A stretch of DNA of 24,930 nt from a virus, in IMG/VR virus record IMGVR_UViG_3300030329_000436, positions 1 to 24,930 of that record; one strand, written 5' to 3'. This document shows, piece after piece, positions 6,598 to 16,400 of the stretch (positions are counted from its first letter, which is position 1; each line of letters begins with the position of its first letter). The position numbers were made by a program, and so were the translations under genes. Below the pieces are notes generated by a model. That model was not told where the DNA came from. It made no database searches and saw only the letters and a program-made list of their open reading frames with translations.

Positions 6598-7206
6598 ATG
6601 GCAATGACCACCACGACCAAGCTGATGGCCGTAAACACGATTCTCAGTACCGTGGGAGAAGCCCCAGTCAACAACCTCACTTCTGTTACAGCAGATGTTC
6701 GCATCGCAGAGTCTGTCCTTGATGAAGTCTCCAGAGAGATTCAGTCTGCCGGTTGGCACTTCAACACTGAAAAGGAAGTCCAACTGCCCCCAGACTCCAC
6801 AGGACAAATCAACCTAGCAAGCAACATTGTTCGTGTTGACCTTGAAGATGCAAACATAGATTCCGATTTTGACATCGTGATTCGTGGCACAAAGCTCTAC
6901 AACAGAAAGTCACACACCTACACGTTTACCAAAACGCTCAAGTACACCACTGTTGCGCTGATGGAGTGGGACTACATGCCGGAGCCTGCAAAGCGTTACA
7001 TCATGATTCGAGCCGCTCGTATCTACCAAGACCGGGTTCTGGGGTCTGAAAAGATTTCCGCATTCACCCGTGGTGATGAGATGGCAGCTTTGGTTACACT
7101 TCGTCAGTTTGAAATGGATACGGCTGACTACTCTGTGTTCGACAACTACGACGTTGCTCGTATTGTTGATCGTGATTCCGTGATTGACCGACTCGATAGG
7201 GGTTGA
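6598..7206 (+). CDS. tail tubular protein A (T7 gp11-like adaptor)
   Basis: A 202-residue tail adaptor that forms the ring under the portal. It matches the gp11 family pattern: an N-terminal AVNTILSTVGEAPVNNL, then ADVRIAESVLDEVSREIQSA followed by GWHFNTEKEV, and a C-terminal PAKRYIMIRAARIYQDRVLG followed by DEMAALVTLRQFE. Length is close to T7 gp11 (196). The ATG is preceded by AAGGTGATG. The next gene starts one base after the stop, as is usual for the gp11-gp12 pair. Confidence 0.95.
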   Translation: MAMTTTTKLMAVNTILSTVGEAPVNNLTSVTADVRIAESVLDEVSREIQSAGWHFNTEKEVQLPPDSTGQINLASNIVRVDLEDANIDSDFDIVIRGTKLYNRKSHTYTFTKTLKYTTVALMEWDYMPEPAKRYIMIRAARIYQDRVLGSEKISAFTRGDEMAALVTLRQFEMDTADYSVFDNYDVARIVDRDSVIDRLDRG

Positions 7207-7207
7207 A

Positions 7208-10105
7208 ATGCTGATTAGCAAGACTCTTCCAAACCTGATGAACGGGGTTTCTCAACAGCCCGACGCGCTTCGGTACGACACCCAGGCTACGGCACAAGAA
7301 AACGCCTACCCATCTGTGGTAGAGGGCTTGACTAAGCGGCTGCCCACTGAACATGTCTGTAAGACGAACCTGTCTACTGATGCCAAGACGTTTGTACACA
7401 CGATCAACCGTGGAACCCCTGAGCAGTACAGTGTGCTGATTCGAGACCAACTGATTCGTGTGTATGACATCAACGGCAATCTGCAAACCGTTGAGATGGG
7501 CGCAGACTGTGGTGCTGACACGGACAACGTTACCTACTTGGACACGGACAATGCAGACACTGCAATCAAAGCTACGACCATTGCAGATGTGACATTCATT
7601 GCAAACACCGAGACAAAGCCAACAATGGGAGGGGTGTCACAAACCTCTCCGAACCCATACGAAGCTCTGGTGTTTATCAAGCAAGCCGCAGACACGGTTT
7701 ACAAGATAGATATTACCCAAGGCACTAGAACCATCGCAGGATCGTACAATGCGGATGACACCCCAACGGTTTCAGAAATTAGTTCAAATTTGCAAACATC
7801 CCTAAATAACGAAACTGCCAGCCAGTCTTACACAGGAGCCACGACGGCACCTAATCTGGGTGTGGGTAGTAATAAAGTGGCGCAGGCGTTTAAGGTGGAA
7901 ACTACATCCAAGATAACGGGCATCTCCTGGAAAACAGCTAATGGATACGCTTGGCCTGCATCACATACCAACATGAAGTGGTCGATCTGGACCGACAGTG
8001 GGAGTGACACTCCTGGAGTACGGCAAACTGACTATAGCTATGCTAATTGGCCTACTACAAATAATACCATTCAACGGGTCACGTTTGATTTTACACCCGC
8101 CGCTGATACACGGTATTGGATCGTTGTAGAACCCGGTCAGGATTATCAAGGACAGCCGTTTACCTATGTTCCCACGGGGTGGATGCACAACGCCAGTGGT
8201 GATTATCCTGTTGGCGGTGATTTCACTGCGACAGCGTTCTACTCTAATGCTGCTCAGAGCGGTGACATGTGGTTCAAAGTTCACCAAGAGGAAAATTCAA
8301 CTGAACCAAATCTGCTTGTTGAGGCTGACGATGAAGTTCTGTATATCACTTCTTCAGAAGACTTTACCATTACAGTGACAACCAATCTTTCTCCAACTTA
8401 TATTGATGTGTTTAAGGGAGATGCCCAAACCGTTGCCGAACTTCCGACACGCGCAAAAGACGGAATGATCCTTCATATTGAAGGAGATGTAGACGGTGGT
8501 GAAGATGATTACTATGTCAAGTTTGTGTCTTCATCTGCCCCCGGTGAGCTTGGAAAAGGTGTTTGGGAAGAATGTGCCGCACCAGGAATAGAAAACATTC
8601 TCGAACCTGCAAATATGCCTCACCTGCTTATTAAGCAAGAAAACGGTACGTTTGTGTTTAAGAAAGCTGACGGCCAAGACCACACCAGTTCGGCAGCGGG
8701 AACCCCAACATACGATTACAGTAAGTTTGTTTGGGGAATGCGGTCAGTAGGTGATACCAAGAGCAACCCTGACCCGACATTCGTTACAGACGGCATCTCA
8801 AACATGTTCCTGTTCAAAAACAGGTTTGGCATTTTGTCAGGCGAAAACATTGTCATGAGCGAGGCTGGAGAGTTTTTCAACTTCTTCCGGTTTACGGTCG
8901 TGGATTTGCTCGACACCGCCCCAATCGACATTGCGTCTGCTACAGGTGAGATTTCTTCCTTGAAGTCGGCTACTCCTGTGTCAGAAAAACTAATCTTGTT
9001 TTCAGAAAAGTCACAGTTTATTCTCCAATCGGACACAGTTCTGTCTTCTAAGACTGCTTCTATCGCTCGTTCAACGAGTTACGACAGCATCGTTGCGGCA
9101 GACCCTGTAGCATCTGAAAACTCTGTGTTCTTCGCATTTGATCGTGGTTCTTACTCAGGACTTCGTGAGTATGTCCCGATTGACATCGAAAACAACTATG
9201 AAGGCGTGGACATTTCAAGTCAGGTTCCCAAGTACATTCCTGGGAAAATCACCAAGATGGCTTCTGCAACACATGAGAATGTTGTGTGTTGTTTGGCAGA
9301 CGGTGATACAGACGCGATTTATGTATACAACTACTACAACACTGACCAGAAACGGATTCAAAGCGCATGGCACCGATGGGAGCTTGGCACTGGATCAAAG
9401 ATTTATGACATCGAGTTTGTCAACACCGATCTATTTGTGACCGTGTATAGAGCAGAGGGAGTGTTCATCGAAAAGATGGCTGTTGAAGTTGGAAAGACCG
9501 ACACAGGATCTGATTATGTGTCCCGTCTTGACCGCCGATTTACCCAGGCTTCGACAGGAGTTTCTGTTAGCAACGACACCATCACAATGCCGTACAAAAA
9601 GACTGCGGGTCGAAACATTGAGATCATTTCTACGGCAGGTGAACGTATTGCGGTTTTAACTCAGGCCGATGGTTCTAACCAGATTACAGCAGAACGTGAC
9701 ATGACCGGCGTGAACTTTTATGCCGGAGAAGCCTATGAGATGTCATACACTTTTTCAGACCTAGTTCTGAGAGAGGGAACGCAGTCCGGTGGACTTGCGG
9801 TGATGACTGAGGGCCGTATGCAGGTTCGTTACGGAACGATCACATACGGAAGCTCTGGCGCATTTACGGTGAACGTGACCCCAGATTTCAGGGACACAAG
9901 CACCCACGAATTCACCGGCAAGATCCTTGGTGCTGGTACACTGCTCTTGGGTTCTGTTCCTATGGAGTCTGGTGAGTTTAGGTTCCCGGTGTTTTCCAAA
10001 GCAGACCAAGTTGCTATCACCGTAAAGAACGACACGCCGCTACCGACATCCATTCTGTCAGCAGAGTTCGAGCTTTCATGGAATCCAAGATCACGCAGAA
10101 TGTGA
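7208..10105 (+). CDS. tail tubular protein B / nozzle (T7 gp12-like) with inserted beta domain
   Basis: A 965-residue tail nozzle subunit. The N-terminus MLISKTLPNLMNGVSQQPDA is the classical gp12 opening; later parts include FLFKNRFGILSGENIVMSEAG, DTAPIDIASATGEISSLKSA and YVYNYYN...AWHRWELG, all shared by the family. It is longer than T7 gp12 (794 residues). Much of the surplus lies at about residues 205-365, a Ser/Thr/Trp-rich beta domain with AQAFKVETTSKITGISWK, MKWSIWTDSGSDTPG, FDFTPAADTRYWIVVEPGQ and MWFKVHQ. This resembles 'choice-of-anchor'/carbohydrate-binding-like sandwiches. The start at 7208 is chosen over one at 7184 because of the family N-terminus, the AGGGG upstream, and to avoid overlap with gp11. 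Confidence 0.94.
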   Translation: MLISKTLPNLMNGVSQQPDALRYDTQATAQENAYPSVVEGLTKRLPTEHVCKTNLSTDAKTFVHTINRGTPEQYSVLIRDQLIRVYDINGNLQTVEMGADCGADTDNVTYLDTDNADTAIKATTIADVTFIANTETKPTMGGVSQTSPNPYEALVFIKQAADTVYKIDITQGTRTIAGSYNADDTPTVSEISSNLQTSLNNETASQSYTGATTAPNLGVGSNKVAQAFKVETTSKITGISWKTANGYAWPASHTNMKWSIWTDSGSDTPGVRQTDYSYANWPTTNNTIQRVTFDFTPAADTRYWIVVEPGQDYQGQPFTYVPTGWMHNASGDYPVGGDFTATAFYSNAAQSGDMWFKVHQEENSTEPNLLVEADDEVLYITSSEDFTITVTTNLSPTYIDVFKGDAQTVAELPTRAKDGMILHIEGDVDGGEDDYYVKFVSSSAPGELGKGVWEECAAPGIENILEPANMPHLLIKQENGTFVFKKADGQDHTSSAAGTPTYDYSKFVWGMRSVGDTKSNPDPTFVTDGISNMFLFKNRFGILSGENIVMSEAGEFFNFFRFTVVDLLDTAPIDIASATGEISSLKSATPVSEKLILFSEKSQFILQSDTVLSSKTASIARSTSYDSIVAADPVASENSVFFAFDRGSYSGLREYVPIDIENNYEGVDISSQVPKYIPGKITKMASATHENVVCCLADGDTDAIYVYNYYNTDQKRIQSAWHRWELGTGSKIYDIEFVNTDLFVTVYRAEGVFIEKMAVEVGKTDTGSDYVSRLDRRFTQASTGVSVSNDTITMPYKKTAGRNIEIISTAGERIAVLTQADGSNQITAERDMTGVNFYAGEAYEMSYTFSDLVLREGTQSGGLAVMTEGRMQVRYGTITYGSSGAFTVNVTPDFRDTSTHEFTGKILGAGTLLLGSVPMESGEFRFPVFSKADQVAITVKNDTPLPTSILSAEFELSWNPRSRRM

Positions 10106-10557
10106 GCCTTACGGTTCGACCCTCGTTACCGGGGGACTGTGTGTATCTGGCAAAACACTTACGGGAGGCGGATCGAAATGAAGTACAAGCAGTGTTGGGT
10201 AAATGTAACCTTGAAGCTCTTGTATTTTCATGGTCACACACCGAAAAGCCGTACACCATCGTCGAAGGTGAAACACCTGCGGGTGTATTTGGTGTGGCAC
10301 CGACTGAACCAGGAGTAGGTTGTATCTGGTTGTTAGGTACAGACGCTCTTGTGAGAGGCCGATGGAGGTTTCTCCGTGAGTCTCGTAAGTGGCTTGAACA
10401 TGTTTCAGAGGGGTATCACCTTCTTTACAACTACGTCGATGAACGAAACACCGTCCACATCAGGTGGATTGAGTGGCTTGGTTTCACATTCATTGCTCGA
10501 CACGAAACCTATGGACATGAACAACGTCCGTTCCTTGAATTTGTGAGGATTGTCTAA
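10078..10557 (+). CDS. internal virion protein A (T7 gp13-like, GNAT-fold)
   Basis: A 159-residue protein in the gp13 position, directly after tail tube B (28-base overlap) and before gp14. The N-terminal half follows an acetyltransferase-like pattern (TVRPSLPGDCVYLAKHLREA, then AGVFGVAP...GCIWLLGTDAL). The C-terminal block HLLYNYVDERNTVHIRWIEW followed by LGFTF matches the T7 gp13 block (LWNYVWVGNTSHIRFL). In T7, gp13 is needed for virion assembly or infectivity; catalytic acetylation has not been shown, and this copy may be purely structural. No strong ribosome site precedes the start, so translation is probably coupled to gp12. Confidence 0.85.
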   Translation: MESKITQNVSLTVRPSLPGDCVYLAKHLREADRNEVQAVLGKCNLEALVFSWSHTEKPYTIVEGETPAGVFGVAPTEPGVGCIWLLGTDALVRGRWRFLRESRKWLEHVSEGYHLLYNYVDERNTVHIRWIEWLGFTFIARHETYGHEQRPFLEFVRIV

Positions 10558-11186
10558 TGTGCGTATTTACTGCTGCTGCTGCTGGTGCTGCCGGTATGTC
10601 TGCTGCTGGCGCAGCGGCTGCGAATGCGGCCCTTATATCCGCTATAACAACCGGCGTGACTATGGCCGCACAGGCTCAACAGGCAAACGCACAAAACAGG
10701 ATGATGGCTCGAAGGCAGGCTGAAGGCACAAAGCTGGCAAAAGAGAACTACCGATCACAACAGGTTGCCGCACTTCAGCGCACCAGCCAGGAACGAGAAG
10801 CGGCTGCCAACGAGATCGGAAAGATTGAAAGTGAATCACGACGGGCTACCTCCCTTGCACAACTTTCAGCCATTGAAAGAGGAGTTGCAGGATCGTCCAT
10901 CGACATGATCTATTCAGACTTCAAGGCTCAAGAGCTTCGATACCAGACAAACATTCGCAAGTCTTTGAGCTTCCGAGAGCAAGTCATTCAAGACAACCTG
11001 AACCAAGCTCGAATGGGCATGGCATCAAACATCGCCAACCTCCAGTTCATGCCCCGTAGTGGTCCGAACCTGTTGGCAGGTGCGTTGCAAGTCGGTGGGG
11101 ATGCGTTTGGTGCGTATCAAAGAGCCTCGTTCTACGGACCAAACCCACGAACAACACCAACAAATTTCGTTGAAAGGCGGACATAA
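10557..11186 (+). CDS. internal virion protein B (T7 gp14-like)
   Basis: A 209-residue ejection protein. It starts with a hydrophobic Ala/Gly-rich segment (about residues 5-38), followed by a long Gln/Arg/Glu-rich helical region (QAQQANAQNRMMARRQAEGT) and the conserved middle LAQLSAIERGVAGSSIDMIY. In T7, gp14 leaves the virion during infection and forms part of the outer-membrane channel. The start overlaps the previous stop (TAATG) and follows GAGGAT. The TAATG junction with the next gene at 11184-11188 indicates tight coupling across the core-protein operon. Confidence 0.88.
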   Translation: MCVFTAAAAGAAGMSAAGAAAANAALISAITTGVTMAAQAQQANAQNRMMARRQAEGTKLAKENYRSQQVAALQRTSQEREAAANEIGKIESESRRATSLAQLSAIERGVAGSSIDMIYSDFKAQELRYQTNIRKSLSFREQVIQDNLNQARMGMASNIANLQFMPRSGPNLLAGALQVGGDAFGAYQRASFYGPNPRTTPTNFVERRT

Positions 11187-13429
11187 TGGCTAAAGCACCT
11201 GTCCCAGAATTCAACCCGTTCCGGGCAATAACCCCTGCCGCGACAATGGGAGATTTCTACCGGCAACCTGGGATGATGTCGGTCCCAGAAACCGGGCTTG
11301 GACAAGTGGCGGAAGCCCTTCGAGGTCTCAGCCCCAGCATCAACGAATACATTGGCAAAGTAGCGGACGCTGAGAACGAAGCTCAGATGACGCAGGGTCA
11401 GATTGATGCCGAGCGTCTTGACGCAGAGCAGGCCCGTGAGGTTTCTCGCGGCAACTTTGTAAAGCTGGAAAAGGATGGGGTGATCCCAGAAGGTGCTTCA
11501 CCGTTCCGGCTGGCAGCAATGCAGCAAGCGGTGGGCAGGCAGGCTGTAGAAGCCGGACTCAGGGACGTACTCAACCGGAACATCCTGAAGTTTTCTGACC
11601 CATTCAACGAAGAAGACCCCGCTGCGTTTGTGCAAGATCAGTTTGTCGAGATGACTCAGGGCATGGGGTTCTACGCCCAGGCGGCTGCAACCGATGCCCT
11701 TGATGCTGTCGAGCGCAACTTCTTGAACAGAACGTCACTGCTCCGTGCAGAAAGGATTGTGGAGCAAAACCGCAATGATTTGACATCAAGTTGTTATCAG
11801 ATTTTCCATGCGGATTACGATGGCATTGAGTTCCCTGTTGCAGAGATGACCAAGCGTCTTCAGAAAAGCGCAGACGAACACTACAAGAACACAGGGGAAT
11901 CGGGAAGAGACCAACTGTTGCAATCGGTTCAAGCTGCCGCGATGGCTGCTGCCCGTGACGGCGACATCTTAGACGCTGAAGACTACATTGCTGCATTTAG
12001 AGACGTTGTAATACACGAAAAGCGTCTTGGTGAGTCGATGGATCAACAACTTGACGAACTGAGCGATAGGGCCGCCGAGGCTGACGAACGAGCCGGGAAT
12101 GAGATGCTTGAGGAGTTGCGAGAAAAAAACGCGCTTACTCAGGCAGCGGGGGTTCAGGCGGCTCAATCCGTTTTCTCAAAGTTGGGGCATAATGGTTTGA
12201 GAAACGCGGATGAAGACACAATCAAAGAAGAGGCATTGAACTACCTTCGAGATGAGCTAGGACTCAGTGAAGAAGACGCTCAACTTGCATCTTCAGTCGC
12301 GGTCGAAGACTTGACCAGGTTGAGACGAGGTGGCTCTATGTCTGAGGAAACCAGAGAAGAGTACACCTCTATTATCATTTCAGACGATCTCACAAAACAG
12401 CAACGAATAGACAGACTCCGTGGGATTAGGTCTGATTTGACTGACGAAGAGTATTTCAAGGCGGTTGAACTTATTTCTAACCGCGAGGACGTAGACAACA
12501 ACAAACGAGAGGTTGAAAACACAACCATCGTTCGCAGTCGGGTGTCTATATCAAACAACCTTGTCGGTCAGCTTGCCGAAAACGCGGGTATAGGGCCAGA
12601 GGCTACGGCGATCTTGGTGAGTTCTTTCGCGGGTGAAGTGAACGCAATCATTCAAGAAGAGGCTCAGGGAGAGGGTTCTGCCGACGAAAGGTCTAAGCGG
12701 GTTGTTGAGCGAATCGACGCTCTCACCAAGACGTACACGGACAACATTCAGGAGATCACTGAAGAGCTTTCTAAAGACGCGCCGCAAGCTGTCAAGGAAG
12801 CAATTCAACGGGAGAGAGAAATTAGAATGGAAGAGTCTGATGAACCTCCGATTTTGAGGACTCCTGGTGATTCTCTTTTATGGTGGGATTCTTCTGCTCG
12901 GTTAAACCTTGAGACAATTCAAGACGAAAACTCATCAGAAAAAGAAAAAGAAAAAGCAAGAGAAACTTTATACAAGAACGCTTTGGAAAGAAGAGAGCGT
13001 TTCTTCTCGATTGCACATTCTGCTGGTATTCCCATTAAATCAGAATTAAGTACCGGGTCTGCCGGAAATGTAATAATTCACCTAACTGATGACAACAAGG
13101 GTGAAGAACTAAGAATGGCTTCAATCACTGGTTTTACCTTAGATGAGATTATGAATCTAAAAACGGAAGCTGGTGTTGACATCCCAATTGAAGTTCTAAG
13201 CCCAAAGCACTCGGTCCTTGTACCCGGAATGACCAGTGTTTCGGATTTGGATGCGTTCTGGAAAACAGAAGAAGGTCTGGAAAAAATCGTAGAGATTATG
13301 GAAGCACTTCCACCTGTACACAGATCCCTCCTAAGAGGAACTGATGATGAAGATGTGAAAAATTTCGTCCGTCTTCAGCGAAACATTCTCAAACGATACA
13401 GGCCAAACAACCAAGTTGGAGATAGCTGA
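11186..13429 (+). CDS. internal virion protein C (T7 gp15-like)
   Basis: A 747-residue, mostly helical protein between gp14-like and gp16-like genes, the same order and size as T7 gp15 (747 residues in T7). The N-terminus (FNPFRAITPAATMGDFYRQP) and the block RGLSPSINEYIGKVADAENE followed by AQMTQGQID fit the family's opening. The rest is charged helical repeats with no enzyme motif. In T7 this protein stacks within the internal core and forms the periplasmic tunnel on ejection. The segment at about 12820-13200 is more AT-rich and Lys/Glu-rich (EKEKEKARET) than the first half. The assignment rests mainly on gene order, size and overall style. Confidence 0.85.
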   Translation: MAKAPVPEFNPFRAITPAATMGDFYRQPGMMSVPETGLGQVAEALRGLSPSINEYIGKVADAENEAQMTQGQIDAERLDAEQAREVSRGNFVKLEKDGVIPEGASPFRLAAMQQAVGRQAVEAGLRDVLNRNILKFSDPFNEEDPAAFVQDQFVEMTQGMGFYAQAAATDALDAVERNFLNRTSLLRAERIVEQNRNDLTSSCYQIFHADYDGIEFPVAEMTKRLQKSADEHYKNTGESGRDQLLQSVQAAAMAAARDGDILDAEDYIAAFRDVVIHEKRLGESMDQQLDELSDRAAEADERAGNEMLEELREKNALTQAAGVQAAQSVFSKLGHNGLRNADEDTIKEEALNYLRDELGLSEEDAQLASSVAVEDLTRLRRGGSMSEETREEYTSIIISDDLTKQQRIDRLRGIRSDLTDEEYFKAVELISNREDVDNNKREVENTTIVRSRVSISNNLVGQLAENAGIGPEATAILVSSFAGEVNAIIQEEAQGEGSADERSKRVVERIDALTKTYTDNIQEITEELSKDAPQAVKEAIQREREIRMEESDEPPILRTPGDSLLWWDSSARLNLETIQDENSSEKEKEKARETLYKNALERRERFFSIAHSAGIPIKSELSTGSAGNVIIHLTDDNKGEELRMASITGFTLDEIMNLKTEAGVDIPIEVLSPKHSVLVPGMTSVSDLDAFWKTEEGLEKIVEIMEALPPVHRSLLRGTDDEDVKNFVRLQRNILKRYRPNNQVGDS

Positions 13430-16400
13430 TGTCAATGATTGATACGTCTTCTTGGGAAGAAGATTTCCGCAGAGAAGACGCGCTGGAAGTTGACCAGACC
13501 AACCAAGCTGATGCGTACCAAGAAGACGAAGGGTTCTGGTCGAGTTTTGGTGACATTGCGATGGCTCCCATTCGCGGCATTGCCGGTGCAGCAGAAGGTA
13601 TCTACAGCCTTGCTGACACCCTGGCGTTCGACCTGCTTCCAGACGCTGAAGAAAATTTTGGTCTTGGTGGGTCAGAAACCTTTGCCGGTGCTGCTATCGA
13701 AACCATTGTCCAGTTTGGTGTTGGATTCCTAGCCCCTGGTGTTGGTGGTCTTTCTGTAGCGTCCAAGCTCGGAAAGCTCAGTAAAGTCAGCAAGATGGTT
13801 GACGCTGGCAACAAGGCGGTCAAAGCCAACATGGCGGCTGGCAAGAAGGTTCCGGCTCTGCTGATGGCCCGTGGTATGGAAGCTGGGAAGTATGCAGTGG
13901 CCGGTGCGGTAGCTGACTTCACCGTATTCCAAGGACACGAACAACGACTGTCGAACCTGATTCAAGAGGTTCCTGCACTTCAGAACCCGGTGACTGAGTT
14001 CCTGGCTGCTGATGAAGAAGACCCAGAACTTGTTGGCAGGCTGAAGGCTGCAATTGAGGGCGCAGGTCTTGGCATCATGGTGGACTCGGTTCTGATTGGT
14101 ATTCGTGCCGTCAGAGCGGGAGTCAAGGCAGGGGGTGGTGATAAGAAAGCCGCCACTATTGCGTTCGAGCAGCGTCAGAAGGAACTCATGCTTGAAGAAG
14201 CAGAGGCCGTTACAAACAAAGTGTCTCAAGACATTACTGACGAAGCCTCACAAGAGATGGACCGCCTGTTTGATATCGACGAAGATCCCTTGCCGCTAGG
14301 CCAAAAACTTGATGAAGATGCACCCAAGAAGCCTGCAACCTACGAAGACGATTACCCCGTAAAAAGGGGTGTAGAGGCGATGCAATCTCGAATCAATAGA
14401 GAAGCATCGCAGGGTGAACTCACCCAAGACGAAGCCCTGTTTGCAAATAACTTCCTTTCAAGGATGAGCCAAAAAGGTGAACTTGAAAAAACAGGGATTC
14501 GATTCAGAACGAACAAGAACTTTGGTGGAAAGGGTGTTGCAGGACAGTTTAATCCCTTCAAAAAAGTCATAACTGTGGCAACTCAAACTGTCCGAGACGG
14601 TGGATTTAAGAGAACTTTTGTTCATGAAATCTGGCACGCTGTAGAAAAACAAATTGACCCAGCACACATCAAGGCCATGCGTCGGGATCTTCACAAAGCT
14701 CGTAAAGCGTTTGCCAAAAAGTACGGCGTTGACTACGACAAGATGTTCAACGGCAAAACCGGAGGCGCAAAAAGAGAGTTCCTTAAGTTTGTAGATAAAA
14801 AGGGCATCAGTAAAAAAGAGTTTTACCGTCTCACGGACGTAAACGAGTGGCTTGCTGAAAACATGGCAGACGTTACGCTTACCCGGTTAGACCTTGAAGA
14901 CGATACAAAAAGGCTTATTGGGTTCCTCCGCTTTCAGTTCCGAAACTTGCTGACTGAAATCAAGACCGTCTTTGGTAAAGGAACCTACGACAAAATTGCC
15001 CGTGGGTTCCTGGAGGGCACATACACCGCACCTCGAAAGTCTGTTCCAGACATGCTTGACGCTTCGACAATGGCGCGGTCAGGCCGACAGGTTTCGTATG
15101 ACATTGATCCAAGGTCTGCTGATGATCTTCAGGATGTTCTGCTAAACCCCGAAAACCGGGGCGGAAACCAACAAATGCTTGGCGAGGCCGTGGACGCGAG
15201 GGTCAGAGAAAGACTGGCGCAGGGGGCAGACGATTTGGCGGAGTCACAGCGTCGTGTTGAAGAATCGTCTGCACCACATAGACGAGAAACCCAAGCAGAG
15301 TTTGACGCTAGTGTTGGAAGAGAGCTTTCGGAAACACAAGCAGCAGCACGACAAGCAATTCACGACGCAGAGTTCTTAGATGAAGCAGCCGGGACTCGAC
15401 TTACCGAGCTAGAGCAGCAAATGAAAGACATGTCGGAAACGTCCGAAGAGGCTCGACAGGTTCTTATCAAGCATAGGGCGCAACTTGGTGCCATGCGTGA
15501 AGTGCTTACGGCAGCCGGTCGAAAAATGAGTGAGCTTGTTGGGAAAAAAAACTCTGAACTAACGTCAAGGGACGTTGCAGAGTTTCTTATACAGCAGCAA
15601 AACTACAAGACGCTTGCAAACAATGTCCGGGCAACACAAAGTGAAATAGGTAGAAACCTTCAGTCTATACAGAGGCCCACTGGTGAAGGGTTGTCGGGAG
15701 AGATTTCTACAAGTATTGCAGAAGACGCAATTCCAAACAGGTTCTCTTTAGATAACCTTGAGGATGAAGAAACCGTCAACTACATCATAGACATGGCCGG
15801 TGGTCTTGACCGAGCATTGGAAGAGGTGACAAAGTTCAGAGTTACCTGGGATGGTGGAAATGGAAACCTTTCAGGCGCACTTGGAGTTGCCCGTGGCAAG
15901 GCAGGATTGACCGGAGCTTTGACCGAGTGGTGGATGAACTCGATTCTTTCTGGACCCACAACCATGATCGTAAACGGTGCGTCAGGTGTTGCAACAACCC
16001 TGTTGGCCCCGCTCGAACGATCCGTAGGTCTTGCGCTTACGGGCCGCCTTGAGGAAGCCGGGGTGGAGTTCGGAAGGCTTCTGAACATTCCTAACGAGAT
16101 TAGAGATTCTCTTCGGGGGGCAGGAGCCGCTATGAAGTCTGGCGAGGGCCAACTTGAAAATGTTGGAAGTAGAGCAGACGAACGAGCAGCTTCTGGGGGT
16201 CAAATCGAAAGGTTGATTGACGATAAGTTTGGAGGACGGAGGGCGCGAACCCATACCGGGGAAATCGAATTTCTATCTGATGAAGACAGCGTGGCTGTAG
16301 CTGCTTCAAAGTGGATGGCAAGGAATGTAATCAACGCTCCTGGCAAGCTGCTGCTCGGTACAGATGAGTTCTTCAAACAGTTGAACTACAGGACGGCTGT

